The position numbers and the translations under genes are program-made. This document shows positions 39,407-48,181 of a stretch of DNA of 64,000 nt, in pieces; within the stretch, counting starts at the first letter, position 1; the number at the start of each line of letters is the position of its first letter. Source of the stretch: Streptococcus sp. 29887 (GTDB lineage Bacteria > Bacillota > Bacilli > Lactobacillales > Streptococcaceae); assembly GCF_032595075.1 (NCBI RefSeq), contig NZ_CP118735.1:586001-650000 (forward strand), in the 5' to 3' direction. The notes below the pieces were generated by a model. It searched no databases. It was not told the origin of the DNA and was given only the letters and a program-made list of their open reading frames with translations.

Positions 39407-40577
39407 AGTTATCTGAATGATCCAATTGGAAGAGTTTGCGCCAGTCTGGCAGAGAAATGTCTGGACTTGGAATGGAGGTGTTAACATGCTCTTTCCATAT
39501 TTGATAGCGTGTATCGAAGAGTAGTCGAATGAGCTTGTCCACCATTTCAGCTTCTTGGGGAGTGAATTCTTTCCTTAATCGGTCCATTTCCTGTAATTTT
39601 TGTAGGGGATTGACAGTTATGTCGCTGAAACGCTCAATACCTGCCTGAATGAAAATACCAAAGAAGAGGTCAAAGAATGCTTTTAATTCTTCATCCGTCA
39701 GGCTGGCAGTCCAAGCTTTTAGGGTTTGGTCGGTTTGGAGGCTGTCATTGGTCAGGGTGGGGGCTGACTTGAAATCATTTCCTTCAATTTCCCACGAAAA
39801 GCTGATGTGTTGGAGCAGTCCGACTGTGTTGCTCTGAACAATTTGGGCGTTTTTAGGTGCTTCCAACATCATTCCTACAATAGAATTTTGAGGAATGATA
39901 GGGTGGATACGGTCTTGGATGTTCTTGTAGCCAGGGTCATCTAAATGTTTTTTATGAAGTCCAGGAGAATCAAAAGGATAAATAGCAAGGATGCGTTCTT
40001 GCAACTCAGGAGCTTGCTGGCTGGCAGCATAAAGGGCTAAATTTCCACCTTTTGAATGCCCAGCGATATAGAAATTTCCATCTTGACTAGCCATCAGCTT
40101 TTCTAAATAGCCACTTGCAGAACGCTGGGCAGGAATTTCATCCATATAGGTCATTTGGAAATCTTCCTTCCAACCGATGATAGTGTCGTCAGTCCCACGA
40201 AAAGCTGTTAAGATGGTCTGTCTATCTAGGCGATAGCTGATAGCGGAGAATTGTTGTTCTTGGTCTAACTGATAGTCGTCAACGAAGCCAAATGCCTTGA
40301 TAGACTTGAAGCGTATGGATTTGGCTAGAAGGGTAAATAAGGCTAGGCGGTTTTTGGTCACCATGGAAAAAGGTGGGAAATCATTCTGATAGGTGGCCTC
40401 AAACTGCTCTGCCAGATGGTCCAGCCGGATGCCAGTTTCTGTAAAGGAAGCGGGAACCAGTCTGTCAAAAGGCAGATAGGCTAGTTCGGTCAGAGCCAGA
40501 ATGTCCAGTTTGTTGAGGGGCTGGTCGTAAAAGCTGTCGTATTGCGTTTCTTCGATGTAGTTGAGTAAATTCGGCAT
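39384..40577 (-). CDS. Mbeg1-like alpha/beta hydrolase (DUF2974)
   Basis: A 397-residue cytosolic hydrolase. The nucleophile elbow IAGHSKGGNLALYAA (~172) and RQTILTAFRGTDDTIIGWKEDF before it match the DUF2974/lipase-3-like group; PFDSPGLHKK follows as usual. Substrate is unknown, possibly lipid or acyl esters. ATG 40577 (MPNLLNYIEE) is chosen because GAAAGGATTG lies before it; seven more in-frame codons exist upstream. Function in streptococci has not, to my knowledge, been settled. Confidence 0.82.
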   Translation of the reverse strand: MPNLLNYIEETQYDSFYDQPLNKLDILALTELAYLPFDRLVPASFTETGIRLDHLAEQFEATYQNDFPPFSMVTKNRLALFTLLAKSIRFKSIKAFGFVDDYQLDQEQQFSAISYRLDRQTILTAFRGTDDTIIGWKEDFQMTYMDEIPAQRSASGYLEKLMASQDGNFYIAGHSKGGNLALYAASQQAPELQERILAIYPFDSPGLHKKHLDDPGYKNIQDRIHPIIPQNSIVGMMLEAPKNAQIVQSNTVGLLQHISFSWEIEGNDFKSAPTLTNDSLQTDQTLKAWTASLTDEELKAFFDLFFGIFIQAGIERFSDITVNPLQKLQEMDRLRKEFTPQEAEMVDKLIRLLFDTRYQIWKEHVNTSIPSPDISLPDWRKLFQLDHSDNSKTSSGD

Positions 40578-40686
40578 GGCAATCCTTTCTTTTTTCAAGT
40601 ATATCGAAATATGTGTGGAATGACAAATCTGGGTTGGCTAGAAGCTTAACTAAATTTCTATTTTCTTTCAATATTCGCTATTATGC

Positions 40687-40809
40687 TTTACATACTAGTC
40701 AGCTTGCGTTATACTATAGATACAAAGCTAATAGGTAAAACAAACTAGTGATAGATGACAAAGAAAATCACTTTTATTTTTATCAGACTAGTCGGTATTA
40801 CAAACTAGG
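40687..40809 (+). promoter_or_regulatory. Promoter and putative PadR operators
   Basis: TTTACA (40687-40692), 17 bases, TATACT (40710-40715). ACTAGT occurs at 40694-40699 inside the spacer, again at 40744-40749 and 40787-40792, and as ACTAGG at 40804-40809. The repeated palindrome around the promoter of a PadR gene suggests autoregulation. Confidence 0.5.
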
Positions 40810-40821
40810 TAGGGAGGCAGT

Positions 40822-40986
40822 ATGAAGTTGGATAAGAAAAGTCGGGGAAATTGGAAACTAGCAGGCATCACGCTTGTGACGGCTATTATAACTGGCTGGG
40901 CCTTGGATTCTATTTTGATCTTAAGTATACTGTTAGCGTCAGGCTTGCTGTTTGGATTTTTTGTAGAGGAAGAGGAGGACGTATGA
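40822..40986 (+). CDS. Small membrane protein (54 residues) of the PadR operon
   Basis: Begins MKLDKKSRGNWKLAG, then two hydrophobic stretches (~15-28 and ~30-46) and ends FFVEEEEDV. TAGGGAGG lies 7 bases before the ATG, and the stop codon overlaps the ATG of the PadR gene (ATGA), strong evidence that it is translated. Function unknown; a membrane sensor or partner for the downstream DUF1048-like protein is possible. Confidence 0.75.
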   Translation: MKLDKKSRGNWKLAGITLVTAIITGWALDSILILSILLASGLLFGFFVEEEEDV

Positions 40987-41300
40987 AAGAAACCCAGATG
41001 CTCAAGGGGGTCCTGGATGGCTGTGTTTTACAAATTATCAGTCAGAAGGAGATTTATGGTTATGAGCTGGTTCAGGAGTTGAGAAAACAGGGCTTTGAAA
41101 ACATGGTCGGAGGAACAGTCTATCCTCTGCTCCAGAAGTTAGAAAAAAATGGCTTAATTTTCAGCCAAAACAAGCCCTCGCCAGACGGACCAGACAGGAA
41201 GTATTTTTATTTGACAGACCAAGGGCTGAGCTACTTAAACGATTTCTGGGTCCAGTGGGGAGAACTCGTCGAAAAAGTGGAGAAAGTGAAAGGAGAATAA
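40983..41300 (+). CDS. PadR family transcriptional regulator
   Basis: A short (105-residue) PadR repressor, essentially the winged helix only: MLKGVLDGCVLQIISQKEIYGYELVQ, then GGTVYPLLQKLEKNGLI (recognition helix region) and the basic wing PDGPDRKYFYLTDQG. Start codon overlaps the stop codon of the 54-residue gene; one base separates it from the next gene. The ACTAGT repeats upstream are its probable binding sites. PadR proteins of this size with a DUF1048-like partner usually control their own operon. Confidence 0.88.
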   Translation: MKETQMLKGVLDGCVLQIISQKEIYGYELVQELRKQGFENMVGGTVYPLLQKLEKNGLIFSQNKPSPDGPDRKYFYLTDQGLSYLNDFWVQWGELVEKVEKVKGE

Positions 41301-41301
41301 G

Positions 41302-42114
41302 ATGAGCAAACAAATGGAATACCGCAAGCAGATTGAAGTGATTGAAAACCAGCTGACCAAGGAAAACAAGGAATACATGGGCCGTATCAATGGCTATATG
41401 ATGATTGCCTCTGTCTTTCACAGGCAGGAAGAAGCAGTGACTGCCCAGCTCTTATCCATTTACCAAGACGTACTTGAAGCCCAAAAAGACGGGCTTTCTG
41501 CGGAGGATTTTCTGGGCAAAGACAGCAAGCAGATGGCAGACGACCTACTCAGCTACCTCCCTCCGATTGGTTTCATGGAAGTCGCAAACCTGAGTGGCCT
41601 CATGCTCATCATTTACCTGGGCAGCCAATGGCTGATGGACTTTGCAGGGACAGGCACCATTTCGCTCAACTGGCTGGATTTGGTGTGTGACACGGCTCTC
41701 AGTTTCCTCCTGCCGGCAGGGATTTTCCTCATCATTCGCGGTCTGATTTACCAGACCAGCAAAATCAAGGTTTGGGCAAGCTTTCTCTGCATTCCCCTTC
41801 TTTTTCTAGTAATTTGTGGACTTCGTCTTTGGGCAATCCCCAAGGAACCTGACCTAGTCTTGACTGGCTGGGGGCTTCTAGTACCACTCACCTTGCTCGG
41901 TCTCGCTCTGCTATTTTTCCAAAAGGAAAAGTTGGTCCGCTATGTCTTTATGCCTAGTTATCTCTTTATGCCTAGTTATCTCTTTATGATTGTTGGCGGT
42001 GTGGTGAATATGGTCATGACCGTCCCAGTTTGGTTCAATCTGGTGTTGCTCATTCTGGCAGCTATGGCCTTTTGGATTGGAACTGCGGTTTTGTTGGTGA
42101 GGAAACCGAAATAG
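41302..42114 (+). CDS. DUF1048/DUF1129-like membrane protein
   Basis: A 270-residue protein. The cytosolic helical N-terminus (~1-85; YMGRINGYMMIASVFHRQEEA, LEAQKDGLSAEDFLGKDS) looks like DUF1048; about five or six transmembrane helices follow. An 18-base exact tandem duplication at 41946-41981 gives MPSYLF twice in a row inside the fifth hydrophobic region. Third gene of the PadR module, with MSKQ start and AGGAGAATA ribosome site. Role unknown. Confidence 0.78.
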   Translation: MSKQMEYRKQIEVIENQLTKENKEYMGRINGYMMIASVFHRQEEAVTAQLLSIYQDVLEAQKDGLSAEDFLGKDSKQMADDLLSYLPPIGFMEVANLSGLMLIIYLGSQWLMDFAGTGTISLNWLDLVCDTALSFLLPAGIFLIIRGLIYQTSKIKVWASFLCIPLLFLVICGLRLWAIPKEPDLVLTGWGLLVPLTLLGLALLFFQKEKLVRYVFMPSYLFMPSYLFMIVGGVVNMVMTVPVWFNLVLLILAAMAFWIGTAVLLVRKPK

Positions 42115-42125
42115 AAGCGATTTTT

Positions 42126-42134
42126 TGGTATAAT
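42126..42134 (+). promoter_or_regulatory. Extended -10 promoter of the DUF2829 operon
   Basis: TGG-TATAAT; the ATG is 32 bases downstream with AAGGAG before it. Confidence 0.6.
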
Positions 42135-42165
42135 GGTTGAAAGATAGAAGAACAAGGAGTTTCAA

Positions 42166-42402
42166 ATGACATTTGAAGAGATTTTACCAGGCTTGAAAGC
42201 CAAGAAAAAGTACGTTCGCACAGGCTGGGGCGGGGCGGAGAACTACGTCCAGCTCTTTGACACCATCGAGGTCCACGGGCAAAAGCTGGAGGCGACGCCC
42301 TATTTCCTCATCAACGTGACCGGCGAGGGTGAGGGCTTCTCCATGTGGAGCCCTACCCCTTGCGACGTCCTTGCCACCGACTGGGTAGAAGTCCATGACT
42401 AA
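42166..42402 (+). CDS. DUF2829 / Thoeris anti-defence 2-like protein
   Basis: A 78-residue protein with the DUF2829 pattern: KKKYVRTGWGGAENYVQLF near the start and PYFLIN...FSMWSPTPCDVLATDW at the end. This family was, from memory, renamed after Tad2, a phage protein that sequesters the cyclic signal of Thoeris immunity; chromosomal members have no assigned role. Base composition is clearly more GC-rich than the surroundings, as in the next gene. It overlaps the SDR gene by 8 bases and is first in a four-gene operon. Confidence 0.78.
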   Translation: MTFEEILPGLKAKKKYVRTGWGGAENYVQLFDTIEVHGQKLEATPYFLINVTGEGEGFSMWSPTPCDVLATDWVEVHD

Positions 42403-43093
42403 GACAGCCCTCATCACCGGCGTCTCCAGCGGCATTGGTTTAGCACAGGCGGAGATTTTTTTGGAAAATGGCTGGCGTGTCTTCGGGATTGATCAGGCCA
42501 GCAAGCCCGATTTGGCAGGCGATTTCCACTTTCTACAGCTGGACCTGACAGGCGATTTATCGCCCGTCTTTTCCTGGTGCCAGTCAGTCGATGTCCTCTG
42601 TAACACCGCAGGCATTCTAGACGACTACCGTCCCCACCTCGATATTGAAGAGGATGAATTAGCTCAGGTCTTCGCGGTCAATTTTTTCGCGGTGACCAGA
42701 CTAACTCGTCCCTATCTGCAGCAAATGGTGGACAGGCAGTCCGGCATCATTATCAATATGTGCTCCATTGCCTCCAGCCTAGCAGGTGGAGGAGGCTCTG
42801 CCTATACTGCCTCCAAGCACGCTTTGGCAGGTTTCACCAAGCAGTTGGCCCTGGACTATGCCAAGGACAAGGTCCAGGTCTTCGGCATCGCTCCTGGTGC
42901 CGTCCAGACAGGCATGACCCAGAAGGACTTTGAGCCTGGTGGCCTGGCGGACTGGGTGGCAGACCAGACTCCGATTGGACGCTGGACCCAGCCCAACGAA
43001 ATAGCAGAGCTGACCTTCATGCTGGCTAGTGGCAAACTCGCCTCCATGCAGGGCCAGATTATCACCATTGACGGTGGCTGGAGTTTGAAGTAG
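42395..43093 (+). CDS. Short-chain dehydrogenase/reductase
   Basis: A 232-residue SDR enzyme. TGVSSGIGLAQAEIF is the NAD(P)-binding glycine motif, then CNTAGILDDY, the catalytic Ser in NMCSIASSLAG (~127), Tyr and Lys in SAYTASKHALAGF (~141-145) and GAVQTGM. Often annotated as 3-oxoacyl-ACP reductase, but it is not in a fatty-acid cluster and its substrate is unknown. Translation is coupled to the DUF2829 gene by an 8-base overlap. High GC relative to neighbours suggests shared acquisition. Confidence 0.88.
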   Translation: MTKTALITGVSSGIGLAQAEIFLENGWRVFGIDQASKPDLAGDFHFLQLDLTGDLSPVFSWCQSVDVLCNTAGILDDYRPHLDIEEDELAQVFAVNFFAVTRLTRPYLQQMVDRQSGIIINMCSIASSLAGGGGSAYTASKHALAGFTKQLALDYAKDKVQVFGIAPGAVQTGMTQKDFEPGGLADWVADQTPIGRWTQPNEIAELTFMLASGKLASMQGQIITIDGGWSLK

Positions 43094-43104
43094 GGAGGAA
43101 AGTG

Positions 43105-43386
43105 ATGTTGATCTTTGATGATAATCCTCATGTAGCAGTGGTAATCTGTAAACACATAAGTGAAGAGAATAAACCGATAACCTATATCAGTCACGACTTG
43201 GAAGATGGGATGTGGCAATTTCTTTGTGGAGATATTCATGACATTGCAGATGCTCAATTAATTGCTTTAGTTGAGATACTTCAGTTTGGGATAACCGAAA
43301 CACTTCTAAATCAAATCCCTTATGGATTTGAGGCTTTACTTGATCAAGCAAAGAATTGGCAAATCTCTAGAAAGGACCCCCTATGA
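43105..43386 (+). CDS. Small hypothetical protein, DUF2185-like
   Basis: A 93-residue protein. VAVVICKHISEENKPITYISHD followed by DGMWQFLCGD and LVEILQFG resembles DUF2185, a small domain often met as an immunity-type protein; the match is by eye and uncertain. GGAGG stands 6 bases before ATG 43105 (a GTG at 43102 is also possible). Its last four bases overlap the ASCH gene (ATGA). AT-rich compared with both neighbours in the operon. Confidence 0.6.
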   Translation: MLIFDDNPHVAVVICKHISEENKPITYISHDLEDGMWQFLCGDIHDIADAQLIALVEILQFGITETLLNQIPYGFEALLDQAKNWQISRKDPL

Positions 43387-43853
43387 CCCCTACACAACTT
43401 TGGCAAGAATTTCTTGCCATCAATCCCCAAGCAGGTCCTGAGCCAGAGGCCTGGGCTTTTGGGGCGGAAGCTGATAGACTGGCTGACTTGGTGGCCAGGG
43501 GCATAAAAACCTCGACCAGCTCTGCCCATGCCCTCTACGCAGTGGAGGGAGAAGAAATTCCAACAGCTGGTGGCTATGACATCATTCTGGACGGACAAGG
43601 TAAGGCTGTGTGCATTATCCAGACCACCAAGGTCTATGTGACGCCCTTTTCCCAAGTGACGGAAGAACATGCCTATATGGAGGGCGAGTTCCGTCAGGGA
43701 GGTGACTTGTCTGACATAAAAGCGAAAAGTCTGGTTCACTGGCGGCAGGTCCATGAGGAACTCTTCACTATTTGGCTGGCAGAAGCAGGTCTGACCTTCT
43801 CAGAAGATATGCTGGTCGTCTGTGAAGAATTTGAATTGGTTTATCCTAAATAG
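43383..43853 (+). CDS. ASCH domain protein
   Basis: A 156-residue ASCH (YhfF-type) protein, a PUA-like fold thought to bind RNA or act on nucleosides. Visible landmarks are AWAFGAEADRLADLVARGIKTSTSSAHALY (with the conserved G-x-K-T), AVCIIQTTKVYVTPFSQVTEEHAYMEGEG-like (here ending EFRQGGD) and the late W-x-x-H segment. Last gene of the DUF2829-SDR-DUF2185-ASCH operon. No clear terminator follows for 100 bases. Confidence 0.85.
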   Translation: MTPTQLWQEFLAINPQAGPEPEAWAFGAEADRLADLVARGIKTSTSSAHALYAVEGEEIPTAGGYDIILDGQGKAVCIIQTTKVYVTPFSQVTEEHAYMEGEFRQGGDLSDIKAKSLVHWRQVHEELFTIWLAEAGLTFSEDMLVVCEEFELVYPK

Positions 43854-43987
43854 ACAGTTCTACTGGATGCAATCATCCTTTAGTTTGTTTTCTAATACTA
43901 AAAATTTTTGAGAAACTGGCTTCATTCCAGTTTTTTTATTCACGAAAATTCCTTATAATACTGTCATTTTCCAAAAAACACAAAATT

Positions 43988-43996
43988 TGCTATAAT
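43988..43996 (+). promoter_or_regulatory. Extended -10 promoter of glmU
   Basis: TGC-TATAAT; predicted transcript start near 44003. Confidence 0.6.
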
Positions 43997-43998
43997 AG

Positions 43999-45411
<1,413 letters not shown>

Positions 45412-45419
45412 GTACTATT

Positions 45420-45965
45420 ATGAATTTTGAAGAAAAAACCATTGAGCGAAAAGAGATTTTCAAGGGTCATATCTTTGATGTCGTTGTCGATGATGTGGCT
45501 TTGCCAAATGGTGGGACTGGCAAGCGTGAACTGATTTTTCACAAGGGGGCAGTATGTGTCTTAGCAGTCACTCCAGAAGATAAAATGATTTTGGTTAAAC
45601 AATACCGCAAGGCTATCGAGCGCGCTATCTATGAAATTCCAGCAGGTAAGTTGGAACTAGGCGAAGAAGATACGCTGGAAGATGCTGCCTTGCGTGAATT
45701 GGAAGAGGAAACAGGCTATACCAGTGACAAGCTGACCTTGTTAGCAGATTTTTACTCAGCTATCGGTTTTTGTAATGAGCGTATTCGCCTCTATTTAGCT
45801 GATAACTTGGTTAAAGTGGAAAACCCTCGTCCCATGGATGAGGACGAGGTCATTGAACTGTCTTATGTAACCCTAGAAGAAGCCTTGGACTTGGTCGCAA
45901 GTGGGGATATTTGTGATGCCAAGACTATTATGGCGGTTCAATATTTACAACTCATGAGAAAGTAG
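45420..45965 (+). CDS. nudF: Nudix hydrolase (ADP-ribose pyrophosphatase type)
   Basis: A 181-residue Nudix protein that likely hydrolyses ADP-ribose to AMP and ribose-5-phosphate. The Nudix box spans ~80-102: GKLELGEEDTLEDAALREL then EEETGY. FKGHIFDVVVDDVALPNG and VKQYRKAIERAIYEIPAGK before it are typical of ADP-ribose pyrophosphatases. Eight bases after glmU, four bases before the macP leader; the same order occurs in pneumococcus. Confidence 0.9.
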   Translation: MNFEEKTIERKEIFKGHIFDVVVDDVALPNGGTGKRELIFHKGAVCVLAVTPEDKMILVKQYRKAIERAIYEIPAGKLELGEEDTLEDAALRELEEETGYTSDKLTLLADFYSAIGFCNERIRLYLADNLVKVENPRPMDEDEVIELSYVTLEEALDLVASGDICDAKTIMAVQYLQLMRK

Positions 45966-45975
45966 GAAATTGGCA

Positions 45976-46296
45976 ATGGGCAAGCCCTTGTTAACGGATG
46001 ACATACTAAAACGAGTGAAAAAAATGCAGGAGGCTGATACAGATGAACGCTTTGGACATTTTAGTCCCAAGCAAACGGTATCCATGGATGAAAAGATTTT
46101 TGAGCCCATTTTAGATGAAGACTACCAAGGCTACGAGGAAGGACAGACCATCCGTATTCCTGTCAAACCATCGGTGGTCAAAAGTCGTAGAATTGAAACC
46201 ATCAAACGCGAAGAATTTCGGGGAAAAGTCAATAAAATTCTCTTTTGGGTCATCGTATTATTGATTATCTTTATTATTGCAGTTTTATTTATTTAG
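45976..46296 (+). CDS. macP: MacP-like cell wall synthase accessory protein
   Basis: A 106-residue single-pass membrane protein. The N-terminus MGKPLLTDDIL and an acidic cytosolic region with several Thr/Ser are followed by a basic stretch and one helix at the extreme C-terminus (ILFWVIVLLIIFIIAVLFI). Pneumococcal MacP, which activates PBP2a and is phosphorylated by StkP, has the same start, topology and position between the nudix gene and mtnN. Assignment rests on synteny and these features. ATG 45976 with AGGAAA is preferred over an in-frame TTG at 45970. Confidence 0.82.
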   Translation: MGKPLLTDDILKRVKKMQEADTDERFGHFSPKQTVSMDEKIFEPILDEDYQGYEEGQTIRIPVKPSVVKSRRIETIKREEFRGKVNKILFWVIVLLIIFIIAVLFI

Positions 46297-46304
46297 GAGA
46301 AATC

Positions 46305-46994
46305 ATGAAATTTGGAATTATCGCAGCCATGCCCCAGGAGCTGAAGATTTTGGTAGAGCAGCTGCAAGACAAGGTAGAAGTAGCTGTCTTGGGTCGGATC
46401 TATTACCAAGGCCGTATTGGTCAGCATGAAGTAGTGCTTGTCCAGTCGGGCATTGGCAAGGTCATGTCAGCTATGTCTGTGGCCATCTTGGCTGACCGCT
46501 TTGCAGTGGACGCCATTGTCAACACAGGCTCAGCAGGGGCAGTAGCTGACGGGATTGCCATCGGTGATGTGGTGGTAGCTACTCACTTGGCCTACCACGA
46601 TGTTGATGTGACGGCTTTTGGCTACGCCTATGGGCAAATGGCAGGGCAGGAATTGTATTATCCAGCAGACCAAGTCTTGTTAGAACAGTTAACAGGCGTT
46701 TTGGCAGAGCAGGAAATAACCAGTCATCAGGGTCTGATTGTAACCGGTGACAGTTTTATTGCCGGTCAAGATAAGATCGCCAGCATAAAGGAAAACTTCC
46801 CAGAAGTTCTTGCTGTGGAGATGGAAGGAGCGGCTATTGCCCAAGCGGCCGTCAATACAGGTAAGCCCTTCTTAGTCATCCGTGCCATGAGCGATACAGC
46901 ACAAGGGGATGCCAATATTACCTTTGATGAATTTATCATTCAAGCAGGAGAGCGTTCTGCTCAGACCCTGATTGCCTTTTTAGAACAAGTTTAA
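46305..46994 (+). CDS. mtnN: 5'-methylthioadenosine/S-adenosylhomocysteine nucleosidase
   Basis: Cleaves MTA and SAH, removing by-products of SAM use and feeding autoinducer-2 synthesis. The 229 residues show IAAMPQELKIL at the start, NTGSAGAVADG (~77), DVDVTAFGYAYGQM, and VEMEGAAIAQ (~172) with the catalytic Glu plus the late Asp in AMSDTAQGDA (~196). ATG 46305 has AGGAGAAATC before it; the frame is open upstream into macP. Ends the glmU operon. Confidence 0.94.
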   Translation: MKFGIIAAMPQELKILVEQLQDKVEVAVLGRIYYQGRIGQHEVVLVQSGIGKVMSAMSVAILADRFAVDAIVNTGSAGAVADGIAIGDVVVATHLAYHDVDVTAFGYAYGQMAGQELYYPADQVLLEQLTGVLAEQEITSHQGLIVTGDSFIAGQDKIASIKENFPEVLAVEMEGAAIAQAAVNTGKPFLVIRAMSDTAQGDANITFDEFIIQAGERSAQTLIAFLEQV

Positions 46995-47021
46995 AACCCA
47001 GCCAAGCGGCTGGGCTTTCTT
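46993..47021. terminator. Bidirectional terminator mtnN / cyclophilin gene
   Basis: AAACCCAGCC, AAGC, GGCTGGGCTTTCTTT. Confidence 0.8.
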
Positions 47022-47827
47022 TATTCAAAGGTGTAATCTTTCAGTATCTCAATAGCTTCAATTTTGACATCTGTTTTTGGTTTATCACTGCTATCTGTTT
47101 CGACAGCAGCGATCTTATCCACAATATCCATTCCCTCGATGACTTGGCCAAAGACGGTATGCTTGCCATCTAGGTTTGGATTTCCACCGTTTTTATAGGC
47201 GTCAACGATTTTTGTTGGATACTTTGAAGATGATAGTTGGCTTGACATATCAGTTGTATTCTGATTGATAAAGAACTGACTGCCGTTTGTTCCTGCGCCA
47301 GCATTAGCCATAGACAATGAACCGCGTATATTGTAGAGGAAGGCAGAAATCTCATCTTTGAAACCATAGCCGGCGTCGATAGTTGTTCCCTTTCCAGCCC
47401 AGATAGATTCACCACCTGTACCATTTCCTAGAGGATCTCCTCCTTGAATCATGAAGTCCTTGATGACCCTGTGGAAAATAGTACCATTGTAGTAACCATT
47501 TTTGGCGTGGGTCAGGAAGTTTTCCACCGTTAATGGTGCTTGCTCAGGGAAGAGTTTGATAGTGATGTCCCCTTGGGTAGTTTTGATTGTTACAGCCGCC
47601 TCGTTTTCAGCAACCTCGCTAGATAGCTGTGGAAAGCTAGCATCGGGATTGTTGATGGCGTAGGCTAAGTCTTTGGCATACTTACTAGACGCAGTTGTGT
47701 CCGTGGTGGTTGCCAGGGTCGAGCTGGAGCTAGATGAGCTTGATTGTTCAGTGCTGGTAGTGGAATTGCTTGCACAGGCTGTTAATAAAATTGTAGATGC
47801 AAGAGCAAGAAATAGTCGTTTTTTCAT
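47021..47827 (-). CDS. slrA: Cyclophilin-type peptidyl-prolyl isomerase, lipoprotein
   Basis: A surface lipoprotein folding catalyst, 268 residues. The signal peptide ends in lipobox LLTAC (Cys 18), followed by a Ser/Thr linker and a cyclophilin domain from ~75: [36 protein letters not shown] with the catalytic Arg, [19 protein letters not shown] and [17 protein letters not shown]. It matches pneumococcal SlrA in type, so the symbol is by analogy. AAAGGATTATCC on the minus strand precedes the ATG. Single-gene unit. Confidence 0.9.
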   Translation of the reverse strand: MKKRLFLALASTILLTACASNSTTSTEQSSSSSSSSTLATTTDTTASSKYAKDLAYAINNPDASFPQLSSEVAENEAAVTIKTTQGDITIKLFPEQAPLTVENFLTHAKNGYYNGTIFHRVIKDFMIQGGDPLGNGTGGESIWAGKGTTIDAGYGFKDEISAFLYNIRGSLSMANAGAGTNGSQFFINQNTTDMSSQLSSSKYPTKIVDAYKNGGNPNLDGKHTVFGQVIEGMDIVDKIAAVETDSSDKPKTDVKIEAIEILKDYTFE

Positions 47828-47971
47828 GGATAATCCTTTCTGGGAAACGTAAAATTATGCTCATTTTACCATGATTTCATACAATTTTCAATTTTCTGCT
47901 GAAGTGACAAAAATTCTATAGATTTTTGTGGATAATTTGATATACTATTAGTAAAAAAGGAGCAGTTAAGT

Positions 47972-48149
47972 ATGGAAGATTTGGTTAATAGTTCGGGTTT
48001 GTTTTCTACCATTTGTCAAGCCTATCAAGGTATTTGATGAAAAATATTTTGAGTTCAATAGTCAAAATAAGAAAATTGTTTTCTTTTGGACTAAGGTTTC
48101 GTGTAAAAAAGAGTACACGAAATTAACACCTTATGTTGAAAATTTTTGA
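47972..48149 (+). pseudogene. Small frameshifted gene of unknown function
   Basis: TATACT, AAAGGAG and ATG 47972 are well spaced, but the frame stops after 21 codons (TGA 48035). One frame shift away, from about 48027, a frame continues with KVFDEKYFEFNSQNKKIVFF and ends at 48149. Together they would give ~59 residues. A hairpin (48125-48158) follows at once, then the IS110 transposase. Likely a recently broken small gene. Confidence 0.45.
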
Positions 48150-48158
48150 TAAGGTGTT
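48125..48158. terminator. Hairpin beside the IS110 transposase gene
   Basis: AACACCTTAT, loop, ATAAGGTGTT. It overlaps the end of the broken gene and may mark or lie near the IS edge. Confidence 0.5.
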
Positions 48159-48181
48159 ACAATAATATTGCATAAACAATC

